A stretch of 64,000 nt of DNA from Geomonas ferrireducens. Its GTDB lineage: Bacteria; Desulfobacterota; Desulfuromonadia; Geobacterales; Geobacteraceae. Below, one piece after another: positions 37,390 through 46,393 of this stretch. Each line of letters starts with the position of its first letter. Position 1 is the stretch's first letter. The stretch covers positions 518,318-582,317 of the forward strand of contig NZ_SSYA01000003.1 in NCBI RefSeq assembly GCF_004917065.1, read 5' to 3'. The translations under genes were made by a program, and so were the position numbers. The notes beneath the pieces are model-generated. The model searched no databases. It saw nothing but the letters and a program-made list of their open reading frames with translations, and was not told where the DNA came from.

Positions 37390-37578
37390 AAGCCCTCCCG
37401 GAGTAAATGAGCCGTTTCAACAGGTTATATAGTAGCCATGGAATGGAGATGTTCAAGCTGGGCCAATGAGGCGGTATCTCTTGCTGGATTCTTTGTTCAA
37501 ATCTGAGAATCTCAAGGACACCCCTGTGCAGTACAGGGCTCCATCCCGTGGATATACTTCACGTGCATCGGTACGAAT

Positions 37579-38098
37579 TTGAAACAAGCACGTGCAAACT
37601 TGAAACGCGTCCGTAGTAATTTGCAACGTGGTCGTGCAAAGTTGCAACGTGGTCATACAAAGTTGCAATGTGGTCATACAAAGTTGCAACGTGGTCATAC
37701 AAAATTGCAACGTGGTCATGCAAAGTTGCAACGCGATCATGCAAAGTTGCAACGCGGACATACAAAGTTGCAACGCGGACATACAAAGTTGCAACGCGGA
37801 CATACAAAGTTGCAACGCGGACATACAAAGTTGCAACGCGGACGTACAAAGTTGCAACGCGGACGCACAAAGTTGCAACGCGCACATGCAAACTTGAAAC
37901 GTGTCCGTGGTAATTTGCAACGCGCACGTGCAGACTTGAAACGCGGGCCTGTAAAATCCTTTGTGTAAATGGCCATTTTCGGTTAGAACGCATCCGCGGA
38001 AATTCCAAACGCGCGCGTGCAAACCTGAAAACTGCCCGTGACGGTTTGAAACGTGGGTCCGTCAATCAGGAACGTGTTCGTTTAGAACCTGCACGCCT
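37579..38098. repeat. array of 21-bp tandem repeats (about 24 units)
   Basis: Period 21 bp, consensus TTGCAACGCGGACATACAAAG. Four central units (about 37747-37830) are identical; units toward both ends are more diverged (TTGAAACG.GTCCGT.GTAAT), and the period stays visible to about 38098 with one break near 37966. Each central unit joins the next through GTTGCAAC, a palindrome, so palindromes recur every two helical turns. The unit lacks stops in most frames, so open frames exist on both strands. The plus frame reads heptads L-Q-R-G-H-T-K (37579-37968). There is no convincing start or ribosome site for any of them. Confidence 0.9.
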
Positions 38099-38204
38099 GG
38101 GGGATTGGATGGTGCGGATTGGATGGTGTCTGACACCTTCGATTTCTTTTGTCAACGACTGGGAATTGACCATTAGGATTACCTTGTTGTTACCTTTTGC
38201 TGCA

Positions 38205-38232
38205 CAAATGTCCAAAAGTCGAACCCGACCCC
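38205..38232. repeat. partial copy of dispersed repeat (AAATGTCCAAAAGTC type)
   Basis: CAAATGTCCAAAAGTCGAACCCGACCCC, related to 55017-55049 and to one half of the 60-bp repeats at 44168, 45871, 46783 and 58239. Confidence 0.5.
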
Positions 38233-38359
38233 TCTGTCCTCGCTCCCGAGGCTTCCGCTTCTCCGTCCCACATTCCGTTGACTTCTTACAGCAAATCAGC
38301 CATATCAACAGCACGTCCCTTTTCTCAGATTTTCACCAAGCAGCCATCAGGATGAAACC

Positions 38360-38578
38360 ATGACCACTCAATCGCCAACCGACCCGCTCCACGGCGTCAC
38401 TTTGAAGATGATTCTGACCGAATTGGTGGAGGTGCTCGGCTGGGAAGAACTGGGAAGGCGGATCGATATTCGCTGTTTTACCCACACCCCCAGCATTTCC
38501 TCCAGCCTCAAGTTCCTAAGAAGGACCCCCTGGGCCAGAGACAAGGTCGAGGAGATGTATCTGAGGCTGAAGATGTAG
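38360..38578 (+). CDS. VF530 family (DUF2132) DNA-binding-like protein
   Basis: 72 residues. [17 protein letters not shown] and [25 protein letters not shown] are the family signature (structure known for Vibrio VF530, a small helical protein thought to bind nucleic acid). ATG without a strong ribosome site. Single gene. Confidence 0.85.
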   Translation: MTTQSPTDPLHGVTLKMILTELVEVLGWEELGRRIDIRCFTHTPSISSSLKFLRRTPWARDKVEEMYLRLKM

Positions 38579-39168
38579 AGGGGGACAAGACCTCCCTTTC
38601 GCCGTTCTCCTTCTAGCCCTACCGTCAAAGCCGTAACCCCAGGAAGTTATAGGGGCACGCCTGCAATAATTGCAAACTTAACGGCCAGAACTCAAGATTG
38701 CAACTTTGCAAGCCTGACCCCAATTCCCTCTTTTGCATGGCAAGCCCTCGTGCCATCACCTGATACACCAAAACGGGAATGTCCAAACGAGCTGACGAGA
38801 CACAAGAGCCTCATCTCGCGGCTCACGGATAGAAGATTTATAAGTTACATAACTTAGCAACGTCCCCTCTTCCCTTGCACGGTTTGATGAGGGAGGGCAG
38901 GGGCAACCCTGCTCTCTACTCTACCTATGTTCCCCTTGGGCGTCCCTATGTTCCCCTATTTTAATACCCATTCCATCGTCGGTGCAATGTTCCTGCACGT
39001 CTTATACTAAGTTGGCAACAGAAATTCTACTCTCTGTAAAAGAAAATTTAAATTGATCGTGATTAATTGTTCGTGGTAGTCTGCGCAGGTGCTTTAGCAT
39101 CCGTTGCTAGAACTTCTAAAGTTTGTTGCAGATTGGATATTTGCCGCTAAAAAGGATGAGCAGGATTC
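38579..39168. other. 590-bp intergenic region with several repeats
   Basis: Contains the block at 38621-38664 (second copy at 43344), TTGCAACTTTGCAAGCCTGACCCC at about 38698-38722 (related to the 55899 element), and a 55-base block at 38876-38930 (GAGGGAGGGCAGGGGCAACC...) that recurs at 58304-58353. No gene is supported. A/T-rich before the rhomboid gene. Confidence 0.5.
38621..38664 (+). repeat. CCGTAAC...GGGGCACGCC block, copy 1
   Basis: ACCGTCAAAGCCGTAACCCC then AGGAAGTTATAGGGGCACGCCTGCA, nearly the same as 43344-43386. Conserved sequence of this length in two non-coding places suggests a structured RNA or mobile repeat rather than chance. Confidence 0.55.
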
Positions 39169-42100
39169 ATGTCCCTTTCCGATTACTTCCAGGAACACGA
39201 GGAACAGGCCTTTGTCGCCAAAGCGCTGGCGACCGCAATCATCATCACCGTCATAAAAAGTTCCTTTCCGGGGCTCATTTCGCTTCTCTATCTTCTATTG
39301 CCGTTGGTATTCCTGGTGGTACTCAGGTTCCATGCCGCCGCAAGTGGCGTTGACGCCTCGCAACTGCTTCGGGAGCATATCACCTTCTTCCCGATGATGA
39401 GCACCGAGGACGAGCGGCGCAGCGAAATCAAACCTTGGGTCACGTACTCCCTTATTCTCGCCAACGTTCTCATCTTCTACTTTTTCGAAACGCAGGTCCC
39501 CCTTGAATTCATCTCGGACAACTTGGTCTTCCTGCCGCACAAACCGGACCTGTTCAACGTCCCCTTAAGCGCATTCACCTCGATGTTTCTCCACGGCAGC
39601 AACGGCCACCTCTGGGGCAACATGACGTTTCTCTGGGTGATAGGCTCGGCGGTTGAGCGGCGCGTGGGGAAGAAACGTTTCTTCTGGTGCTACCTCGCCA
39701 CGGGCCTCATTGGCGGGCTGGTCTTCATCCTCGTGGAGTTTCTCTTCCACGGGAAGGCCGGCCATGCTTTAGGTGCCTCGGGTGCCATCGCCGGTATCAT
39801 GGGGATCTTCGCGGTCCGGTGCTACTTCAAAACCATGACCTTTCCGATCCCCATTCTCGGCATCTTCTCCCTTATCCTCCCGGTCAGCTTAAAGGTGCGG
39901 CTCAACTCGCTTGTGATCATGTCCCTGTTTTTCCTCTCAGATCTCTCCGGCGGTCTCGAGCAGATCAGCGGCCAAGGCTCCATGATCGGCCATTGGGCAC
40001 ACCTGGGCGGGATGATCTCCGGAATGCTGGTAGCCGGATACCTCAAACTCGGCGATGACGCGGTCGAAGAGCGGCACCTCGAGATCGGAATCAAGGCGTC
40101 GGTGGCGGCAGTCGGCTTTCAGGGGGGGGAGCGCTCGATGCAGATCGCCCTCGACCGTAACCCGAACAACGTGGATGCCCTCTTGGGCATGGCCCGGCTC
40201 AAGACGAAGTTTCACAGCAGCGAGGAGGGACAGGCGCTCTACGAGAACGCCCTGGAAATACTGCTCGTCGAACGACCGGCCGAGGTCGCGGAGGTGCTTG
40301 AAGAGTACCTCCGCAAGTACTTTACGCCCCCCGCTGTCCCCAATCTCGTGACCCGCCTGGCGGAAGCGATGGGGAAGGCGGGGCGGACCGAACTCCAGGT
40401 TCCCTGCCTGGAACGCGTGATCGAGGTTTTGGACGTCCCGACGCCGCAGCGGGAAAAAGCCCTCTACCAACTGGCGACCCTGCTTGAGTTCACCAGCTGC
40501 TTTGAGGCGGCCCGCAGCCGGTTCGCTCAGTTTGTTTTCGAGTATCCGCATTCTGTGCTGGCTGAAAAAGCACGAGAGCGTGCCGATGGCGAGGTGTTCC
40601 GGCCCCGGCGCCCCAGCGCGGTGCAGGAGGTTGCCTCGGCCCCGTTGTGCCCCGCCTGCAAAACCGTGATGACCATACGCCGCTCGGCCTCCGGACCGCA
40701 GATGGGCGTCCCGTTCTGGGTCTGCGGCGCCTATCCTGCCTGCCGGACCTTTCAACCGGTGGCAATCGCCGATGCTGCAGAGGGTGCGCCCCGACAGTGG
40801 CCGGCGCCGCCTCCGGAGCGCTTTCGGCTCGTTTTTGACGGCACGATCGGCTTCACCTGCGATCATGAGGAGACCAAGGAACGTCTGGTGCAACTATTCC
40901 GCTGCGGGCGCGACCAGGTTGACAGGCTTTGCAGCGGGAATCCCACCGTGCTTAAGCGAGGCCTCGATTACGCCGCCGCCCTCAAATACAAGGAAGCCAT
41001 CTGCAGCACCGGCGCCCTCTGCACCATGGAGAAGGAAGATGTTCCTGACCGTCACGAGGCGCAGCGGTCCGTGCAACCCGCATCGGCACCGTCACGGCAA
41101 GAGGCGCCCGTGGCCAAGGCTGAGCCTGCCGCTTCCTTCTCGTGCCCCAAATGCGGGCACGTCCAGGAGAAGCATGAATCGTGCGTTGCTTGCGGTGTCT
41201 ATTTTGCCAAGGTGGCTGAACTGGCGGAGCGAGAGTTCCATGATTTTCGTAACCACCTGGAATCCGGGTCGCCGGGAAAGTTGCAGGCGTCGCGGCTCCA
41301 ACGACTGCTCCAACCGGCGATAGTATGGTTCGCCGGTAAATTCCCCAGTCGTACAACTCAGTTTGCAGCGGTGGCTTCATTGTTCGTGCTGATCTGCGGC
41401 GCTTACTTCATGGTGGGGTTTGCTGACGATTATCTCAGTGACACCAAGGCACATGCCTTACAGGCTAATGCGGCTCTTAAGTCCTGCTTTGACAAAGGAA
41501 AACCCGACGCATTCCATATCAAGAGTCTCCTCGCCTCGCGCGACTTCAAAAACCTGGAAAAACTCTACGACGGCTACCTGGACCAGTACAGAAAAGACGT
41601 CAGCTACGAACTCTTCCTTTATGAGGCCTATAAGCTTTTTTCGCCAGAACATGGCATAGCGGTCGAGGATCTCGATGTGTGGGCGGCAACAACAGGTTCC
41701 CCGGTCGCGTATGCCGCCAGAGGCACCTACAAGGCCGAACAGGGGTTTCTGGCCCGGGGGACTCAATATATAAATGAAACCCCTCAGTCCAACCTGGACG
41801 AGATGCAGCGGTTACACGACGATGCTACCACTGATCTACAGAAGTCACTTGCCGCGAACCCGTTCCTGATGCCGGCGTACTGCTCGCTGTTGCGGATGGC
41901 AAAAACCTCGAACATGCCTTTTTCGCCCAAGCAAATCATGGATCAGGCCGTGAATGCGGATAAACGCGCTTTTGTGGTCAGATATGAGTACATCGTTTCG
42001 TTGGAGCCCAGGTGGGGGGGATCGTACGGGGAGATGTCGGATTATGCCAAGAGTGCTACCAAGTACGGCAACCTCAACCCGCGTCTTTGGTGTCTCCTCG

Positions 42101-42342
42101 GGGTGGTAGAGTCTGATCGTGCCGACGACCACTATCGTGCCGGAGAATATTCTTCGGCCGTCCGCTGCTACACCAATGCGCTGAAGTACGGCGACCGGAC
42201 CTCGGTGTTGAAGTATCGCGCCGGATGCTACTTTGAATTGTATAAGAAAGCTGAGGCCATCGCTGATTATCGTAAGGTACTCTACTACGATCCAACCGAT
42301 GTTAAGGCGCAACAGGAGCTAGCGATAGCTAATGGAAGCTAG
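39169..42342 (+). CDS. rhomboid-family protease with TPR, zinc-finger and C-terminal TPR regions
   Basis: 1057 residues. A rhomboid protease domain spans about 85-295: HGSNGHLWGNM, catalytic Ser204 in GASGAIAG and His278 in GHWAHLGG. Then a TPR-like helical stretch (about 310-500), a topoisomerase-type C4 zinc finger (CPACKTVM...VCGAYPACRTF at about 502-530), a region with four further cysteines, a second zinc ribbon (CPKCGHVQ...CVACGVYF at about 660-685), another membrane helix near 728-748, and a C-terminal TPR-like region. Rhomboids cut membrane proteins. The zinc and TPR parts probably recruit substrate or partners. No ribosome site is obvious beyond AGGA before the ATG. Single gene in an accessory region. 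Confidence 0.85.
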   Translation: MSLSDYFQEHEEQAFVAKALATAIIITVIKSSFPGLISLLYLLLPLVFLVVLRFHAAASGVDASQLLREHITFFPMMSTEDERRSEIKPWVTYSLILANVLIFYFFETQVPLEFISDNLVFLPHKPDLFNVPLSAFTSMFLHGSNGHLWGNMTFLWVIGSAVERRVGKKRFFWCYLATGLIGGLVFILVEFLFHGKAGHALGASGAIAGIMGIFAVRCYFKTMTFPIPILGIFSLILPVSLKVRLNSLVIMSLFFLSDLSGGLEQISGQGSMIGHWAHLGGMISGMLVAGYLKLGDDAVEERHLEIGIKASVAAVGFQGGERSMQIALDRNPNNVDALLGMARLKTKFHSSEEGQALYENALEILLVERPAEVAEVLEEYLRKYFTPPAVPNLVTRLAEAMGKAGRTELQVPCLERVIEVLDVPTPQREKALYQLATLLEFTSCFEAARSRFAQFVFEYPHSVLAEKARERADGEVFRPRRPSAVQEVASAPLCPACKTVMTIRRSASGPQMGVPFWVCGAYPACRTFQPVAIADAAEGAPRQWPAPPPERFRLVFDGTIGFTCDHEETKERLVQLFRCGRDQVDRLCSGNPTVLKRGLDYAAALKYKEAICSTGALCTMEKEDVPDRHEAQRSVQPASAPSRQEAPVAKAEPAASFSCPKCGHVQEKHESCVACGVYFAKVAELAEREFHDFRNHLESGSPGKLQASRLQRLLQPAIVWFAGKFPSRTTQFAAVASLFVLICGAYFMVGFADDYLSDTKAHALQANAALKSCFDKGKPDAFHIKSLLASRDFKNLEKLYDGYLDQYRKDVSYELFLYEAYKLFSPEHGIAVEDLDVWAATTGSPVAYAARGTYKAEQGFLARGTQYINETPQSNLDEMQRLHDDATTDLQKSLAANPFLMPAYCSLLRMAKTSNMPFSPKQIMDQAVNADKRAFVVRYEYIVSLEPRWGGSYGEMSDYAKSATKYGNLNPRLWCLLGVVESDRADDHYRAGEYSSAVRCYTNALKYGDRTSVLKYRAGCYFELYKKAEAIADYRKVLYYDPTDVKAQQELAIANGS

Positions 42343-42437
42343 TGGGTGTGAGTCGGCAATACGGCGACACAACTTGTGCGAGGACTGCGTTATAGTCGAC
42401 CTACTGTGAGGCTTCTCTTCAAAACAGGTTGACGCGT

Positions 42438-42824
42438 TTACCTCGATGCCCATTTTCGGTGCGATTTTGTCGGCAAGTTCCATGGTCGATGCAAGAAAAG
42501 AGCACCGAATTCATTCCAGCCAAGATATTCAATCCATCCATCGTTCGATTCAAGCATGATGCAATAATTGGTGGAATAGTAGTTCTGCTTGACAGAGAGG
42601 TGCATGTAACTGCCGAAAGGTTCCTTCCTCTGTTTCGTGCCGAACACGCTTGACTCGAACACCGTAACGGATTTCGTGGTGAAATTTATTTCTAGTGATC
42701 TGTGGGTGGTGAAGCTGGTTATGGAGCCATATGTGAAGGCAATAGCCAGAATGACGACAAATATTCGGACGATGCAGCTTATCAATCCCCTCTCTCCCCC
42801 GTCGAGTCTCGCGTTGCGAGGCAT
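42438..42824 (-). CDS. membrane-anchored hypothetical protein
   Basis: 128 residues with AGGAAG five bases before the ATG. One helix at about 15-36, then a soluble beta-rich part (LEINFTTKSVTVFESSVFG, GSYMHLSVKQNYYSTNYCIML). Unrecognised. Lower G+C than the core genes. Confidence 0.55.
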   Translation of the reverse strand: MPRNARLDGGERGLISCIVRIFVVILAIAFTYGSITSFTTHRSLEINFTTKSVTVFESSVFGTKQRKEPFGSYMHLSVKQNYYSTNYCIMLESNDGWIEYLGWNEFGALFLHRPWNLPTKSHRKWASR

Positions 42825-42907
42825 AAAGACTTCCTACAACTTGGATCGTTAAAGACCAAATCTCGAAAAGCTACATTAGCTACCTACGTGGGGGACAAGA
42901 GGTAGGC

Positions 42908-43234
42908 ATGAATAGACATAAAATATTTGTAGCTACTACCGTACTCGGAGGCGTTTGCGGAGGAATAGTAGGAAATTATTTTGGCTATATTGTTGGGTTC
43001 ATTACAGGTGGAGTCATAACTCTAATCATGTTTCTTTTAGCAGCTTTATATTTTAAAGTCGACGTCTCTACCATTTCATATCAAAGGCCAAAAGTCGACA
43101 TAATCATAGGTTTAACAATGACGATTATATCTATCAGCCTTTTTGTTGTAAGGGGGAAACCTTCTCTTTTGTTTCCTGCAACAGTTTTCGGGCTTGTTAC
43201 AATTATATCTATATGGAAAAACCTAAGGTCCTGA
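42908..43234 (+). CDS. small four-helix membrane protein
   Basis: 108 residues, mostly hydrophobic, four predicted helices, A/T-rich codon use unlike the surrounding genome. AGAGG before the ATG. Family unknown. Probably acquired. Confidence 0.5.
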   Translation: MNRHKIFVATTVLGGVCGGIVGNYFGYIVGFITGGVITLIMFLLAALYFKVDVSTISYQRPKVDIIIGLTMTIISISLFVVRGKPSLLFPATVFGLVTIISIWKNLRS

Positions 43235-43322
43235 CCTCTTGGTGATTGTTTTGCAATTTTTTTCCAAAAGAACAGCCCGTTGTTGAGACCTCAAGACCGC
43301 CAACATCATGACTAGCCTGATT

Positions 43323-43386
43323 GGTTACGGCAGGATTAGAGTCACCGTCGAAACCGTAACTCCAGGAGTTATGGGGGCACGCCTTC
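43323..43386 (+). repeat. CCGTAAC...GGGGGCACGCC block, copy 2, with stem
   Basis: GTTACGG (43324-43330) pairs with CCGTAAC (43354-43360), followed by AACTCC-A-GGAGTT and GGGGGCACGCC. Copy 1 at 38621 keeps the right half but not the left arm. Confidence 0.5.
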
Positions 43387-43395
43387 ATCGGCCCC

Positions 43396-44103
43396 CTATT
43401 TCAGACCTGAATCCAACAGAGTTTGCTGATATTGGGGATCGAGTTCTAGAACCAGGTTGATTATTTTTGTAATGGATTTACAGCTCGCACCTTTCTCCGC
43501 TTTTTTGGGGTCTATCGCAGGAGCCAAGACTTGGAGGATTTCCTGATCTGACAAAGTTTCCTTTGCCTTTGCTGCCAAGGCTATGACTGCGAGCATGATT
43601 TCTTCTTTTGTCGGCTCCTTCTTCTCTGCTTTGCCAACTGACCCGGCTTTTATTACTGCACCGTAGAGCTCAAGCATACGATCACTCTGCGGCGGCTGGA
43701 ATGAGAATCGGGACCACACACATTCCTGGTCCTGCAGGGTTCCTATGGATAAGGCCATTTCTCGGGCGATGGTCTGCTTGTCAGCGAGCGATAACCTCGT
43801 CATACCACGATGCAGAAAAAGAGCGAACCAATCAATCTTTAGGATGTTTTCCGTCGAGTAGTAGTTGGCTTTCTGTTTGATAGCCTCCTCATAAATGCCG
43901 TCACGCACTCTTTGGTCAAGTAAAAGCTCTCGGTATAGCTTCAATCGAGAGCCTTTCGGATCAGCACCCTTTACCAGTTGTTTAAAAGATGCGGGGTTTT
44001 CAGCCAAAGCATCAATGTCTTTATTGAACTTTTCCTTCGAGACGGCGCAGCCAGCGAAGAAGACGGTGCTCAATAGCAATGCGAAAATCAGCGCTTTTTT
44101 CAT
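43396..44103 (-). CDS. lipoprotein of unknown function
   Basis: 235 residues. Signal peptide with lipobox FAGC (Cys19), then a soluble, helical domain. GGAG lies six bases before the ATG at MKKALIF. No family recognised. Preceded by a copy of the 60-bp repeat at 44168-44224. Confidence 0.65.
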   Translation of the reverse strand: MKKALIFALLLSTVFFAGCAVSKEKFNKDIDALAENPASFKQLVKGADPKGSRLKLYRELLLDQRVRDGIYEEAIKQKANYYSTENILKIDWFALFLHRGMTRLSLADKQTIAREMALSIGTLQDQECVWSRFSFQPPQSDRMLELYGAVIKAGSVGKAEKKEPTKEEIMLAVIALAAKAKETLSDQEILQVLAPAIDPKKAEKGASCKSITKIINLVLELDPQYQQTLLDSGLK

Positions 44104-44167
44104 CAAATACTCCGTTTTATCAGTGAAAGCCGAGGCTGATGCACCTGGGAGGGAGCACTGGGGGAGT

Positions 44168-44224
44168 ATCGACATTCGGACGTTCCAAACCGCTCAAATG
44201 TCCATATGTCTTGCCTGACCCCGC
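44168..44224. repeat. 60-bp boundary repeat, copy 1
   Basis: ATCGACATTCGGACGTTCCA...CTCAAATGTCC...TGCCTGACCCCGCC. An imperfect palindrome (GACATT...AATGTC). It lies between two minus-strand genes. Confidence 0.7.
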
Positions 44225-44234
44225 CTGACTCTCG

Positions 44235-44561
44235 CTAGTTGTCTTGCCTGTACCGCACCTGGTATTCGGATTCAGGTCTGTAACAGCCAAGAATGGTGTG
44301 CTCAAAGAAGGCTATCGATATGGTTTTGAAGTCAATAGTTTTAATTCTCGTGGTTGCTTCTTCAACCTGATCTTCCGAGGCTGTCACTAATTTTTGCCCG
44401 ACACCTAGTTCCAATCTTTGCAATGGGTAGATCCACCGCGTGTCAATAACCTCAAGAAAATAACCACAAGTTTTCGGACAATGTCGAAGTCTCAACCACC
44501 ACTTGGTCAAATCTCGCGGTTCTGAAAACCGGTTTCCGCAATCTGGACAAAATTCGTTCAT
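44235..44561 (-). CDS. hypothetical protein with zinc-ribbon start
   Basis: 108 residues. FCPDCGNRF near the N-terminus and CPKTCGYF at about 28-35 could bind one zinc. The rest is unrecognised. Sixteen bases after the DUF2442 gene on the same strand. Confidence 0.5.
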   Translation of the reverse strand: MNEFCPDCGNRFSEPRDLTKWWLRLRHCPKTCGYFLEVIDTRWIYPLQRLELGVGQKLVTASEDQVEEATTRIKTIDFKTISIAFFEHTILGCYRPESEYQVRYRQDN

Positions 44562-44576
44562 TGCTTGTTCCGATTT

Positions 44577-45215
44577 CTATAATCTCAACGGCTCAAGGGG
44601 CGAGCAGAGCGGTTTTTCGCGACTGCTCCACCCGGTTTCTTCAGCAAGCCCATTTCGCTTGCATGCCTCAACGATCAGCACGTTCAGCAGGTGCTCAGAA
44701 TTGTTGGACAGAGACTCAATTAGTAAAGCTGCCCACGAGCAACCGGAAAGTTCAAAGTGGCACTTCCACTCGGGCCAAGCCAGCAACTCTGATAAAGACA
44801 TATCGTAACCACCTCCCCGATCTGTGATACCACCACCAATGGACTCTCCGAGGCGGAATGGTTTGGCGCTATAAGGCGCCAAGAAAACGGCATACACATG
44901 ATGAAGCGTGTCTTCCGACGTAGGAGCCTGATTTTTGTAGCTCAACCTTATGACTTGATGCTCCAGTTGTCCCCGATCTATTGGCCTTGATTTTTGATAT
45001 AAGTAACTTGCATCTACTTGTCCACCGTCTGGCCAGAAAATGGCGTCTTCGAAAACAGAAAACGTCTTCATGTGCTGTGGATAGGCGAGCTTATTCCACC
45101 CCTTCTCCTTGCAAAGAACGGACGTATCAAAGATCCGATACTCGGACCCAGAGAATTCCAAGATCACCTGAAACTGCTCATTTGGTATTGCTCGTTTTAG
45201 AATCTGTTTGCTCAT
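44577..45215 (-). CDS. DUF2442-domain protein with C-terminal extension
   Basis: 212 residues. Residues 10-75 match DUF2442 (VILEFSGSEYRIFDTSVL, YPQHMKTFSVFEDAIFWPDG, VDASYLYQKS), small proteins often beside toxin-like DUF4160 genes, not seen here. The C-terminal 120 residues are unrecognised. Weak ribosome site. Confidence 0.65.
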   Translation of the reverse strand: MSKQILKRAIPNEQFQVILEFSGSEYRIFDTSVLCKEKGWNKLAYPQHMKTFSVFEDAIFWPDGGQVDASYLYQKSRPIDRGQLEHQVIRLSYKNQAPTSEDTLHHVYAVFLAPYSAKPFRLGESIGGGITDRGGGYDMSLSELLAWPEWKCHFELSGCSWAALLIESLSNNSEHLLNVLIVEACKRNGLAEETGWSSREKPLCSPLEPLRL

Positions 45216-45338
45216 AAATTTGATCTACCTAAAGTGTGGCGGGTGAGCGGGTTCACCGCTCGACTGCCTGATTGGAAATCCGTCGACTTTCAACTTTCGA
45301 GGGCCAACCCCAGGCTCACGACCTGCCCCCCAGCCCCA

Positions 45339-45821
45339 TTATTTGTCGGAGATCAAGGTCTTTGCTCCCTTTAGCTCGTTTCTCCTTACCTTTGGCTGAG
45401 CGCTGGGATTATTGGGGTATTTTGTACCGTTAAACCGCATCAACACCTGCCCAGACTTAGCCCCACCACCTGCAACAAATACTGATAATGTGTGCCACCC
45501 ACTTTTCTTTTCAGGCAACACTAGAATAGGCGCCGTCGTGATGGTACTTGAGGAGATTTTTTGAAAGCCGTAACTTGTTCCTTTAAAAACAAGAAATGAG
45601 CATCCACCTGATCCGCAATACTGGTTATCGGTGATGAGAACTACAGCATCATCGGTGCCATCTTCATTCAGGTCGACAAAAGCATGTTTGTAAGAGGGGG
45701 GAGGAACTTCCATTGCCCAATTTTTGATTGCTTTTTCTAGTGCAGCAATATCCCCGGCGAGCACTGGTGTTGCTGAAAAAAACAAAATTGCTAACAATAA
45801 TGAATGCTGCAACATTCTCAT
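45339..45821 (-). CDS. secreted hypothetical protein
   Basis: 160 residues with a signal peptide cut after VLAG. The mature part has FVDLNEDGTDDAVVL, an FG-GAP/EF-hand-like calcium loop, and a beta-rich C-terminus. GGAG eight bases before the ATG. A GTTGGAC core ends 17 bases upstream of the ATG. Function unknown. Confidence 0.65.
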   Translation of the reverse strand: MRMLQHSLLLAILFFSATPVLAGDIAALEKAIKNWAMEVPPPSYKHAFVDLNEDGTDDAVVLITDNQYCGSGGCSFLVFKGTSYGFQKISSSTITTAPILVLPEKKSGWHTLSVFVAGGGAKSGQVLMRFNGTKYPNNPSAQPKVRRNELKGAKTLISDK

Positions 45822-45838
45822 TATAATTTCTCCTTCGC

Positions 45839-45925
45839 GTCCAACAGTTGCGGCCTTGGGACACTGGGTCAGGACCGACATTCGGACGTTCCAACACGCT
45901 CAAATGTCCAGAAGTCTGGCTTAAC
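45839..45925. repeat. 60-bp boundary repeat, copy 2, with GTCCAAC core
   Basis: GTCCAAC (45839-45845, matching RYYYAAC) followed by the repeat at 45871-45925 (GACATTCGGACGTTCCAACA...AAATGTCCAGAAGTCTGGC). On the minus strand the core reads GTTGGAC just before the next gene's ribosome site. Confidence 0.65.
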
Positions 45926-46219
45926 TGTGTCCGCTACAAGGTCCAAGGGTAGGTCAATGAGTGTGGGAATGATGAATAAAGGCCACACGAGAATGAACAT
46001 GCAGCCTTCTCCATGGCAGTCTTCAACAGCCGGCCACAACAAGATTCGAAGATCCAAAGCAGTTCCGCTTTACATAATAGGTCTGGTGAGATGCCCCTTG
46101 TCGTCGCACAACGATCCACCCTGTTTGGAGGAGATATCGTCATGGATTTCCTCCTGCGTCTTGATCGTGCAACAGCCTGATACCAAAAGCAGCATCACAA
46201 AGCCAACTACAAGTTTCAT
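45869..46219 (-). pseudogene. YceK-like lipoprotein gene with premature stop
   Basis: ATG at 46219, lipoprotein signal with VSGC, then 49 codons to a TAA at 46072-46070. The same frame continues for 66 codons and carries family features: SGTALDLRILLWP and LIDLPLDLVADTV (YceK/DUF1375-type lipoproteins). The stop sits where relatives have Tyr before SG. The 3' end runs into the boundary repeat, replacing the native C-terminus. One nonsense change and a lost end fit a decayed gene. A 49-residue peptide could still be made. Confidence 0.6.
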
Positions 46220-46326
46220 AGGAACCTTTCCCAAGAAAGTTTCTGGAACCGCTAGGATTTCGTGCCTTTCTTCCGAGACTTACGATTGACCTGAATCTCG
46301 TTGTCCTCATAACGTACCGCTTTCTA

Positions 46327-46393
46327 TCCCAGCAGTTGCTGCCTTGCCCGGTAGCAGCCGTCCGTGTCCCAGGACGCGGTTGGGGCAGTTGGT
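46327..46393. other. attC-like boundary sequence
   Basis: Begins right after the stop of the gene at 46394. On the minus strand it reads ACCAACTGCCCCAACCGCG..., has an internal GGACACGGACGG stem, and ends GCAACTGCTGGGAT, near the GTTGGAC end of the neighbouring boundaries. Degenerate, so only suggestive. Confidence 0.3.

Noticed and set aside
37453-38065. Long minus-strand frames rich in Leu-Cys-Met or Tyr-Val-Arg heptads
   Set aside because: They are produced by the 21-bp repeat, which is free of stops in most frames; no ribosome site or start signal favours either.
37579-38098. CRISPR array
   Set aside because: Units are contiguous 21-mers without unique spacers, and no cas gene is present.
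38621-38664. GEMM (c-di-GMP/cGAMP) riboswitch
   Set aside because: The conserved GEMM core and tetraloop-receptor pieces are not visible; only short similarity in wording of the sequence.
45869-46057. Independent 62-residue protein
   Set aside because: It is the in-frame continuation of the YceK-like gene after the nonsense codon, and its end is repeat sequence.
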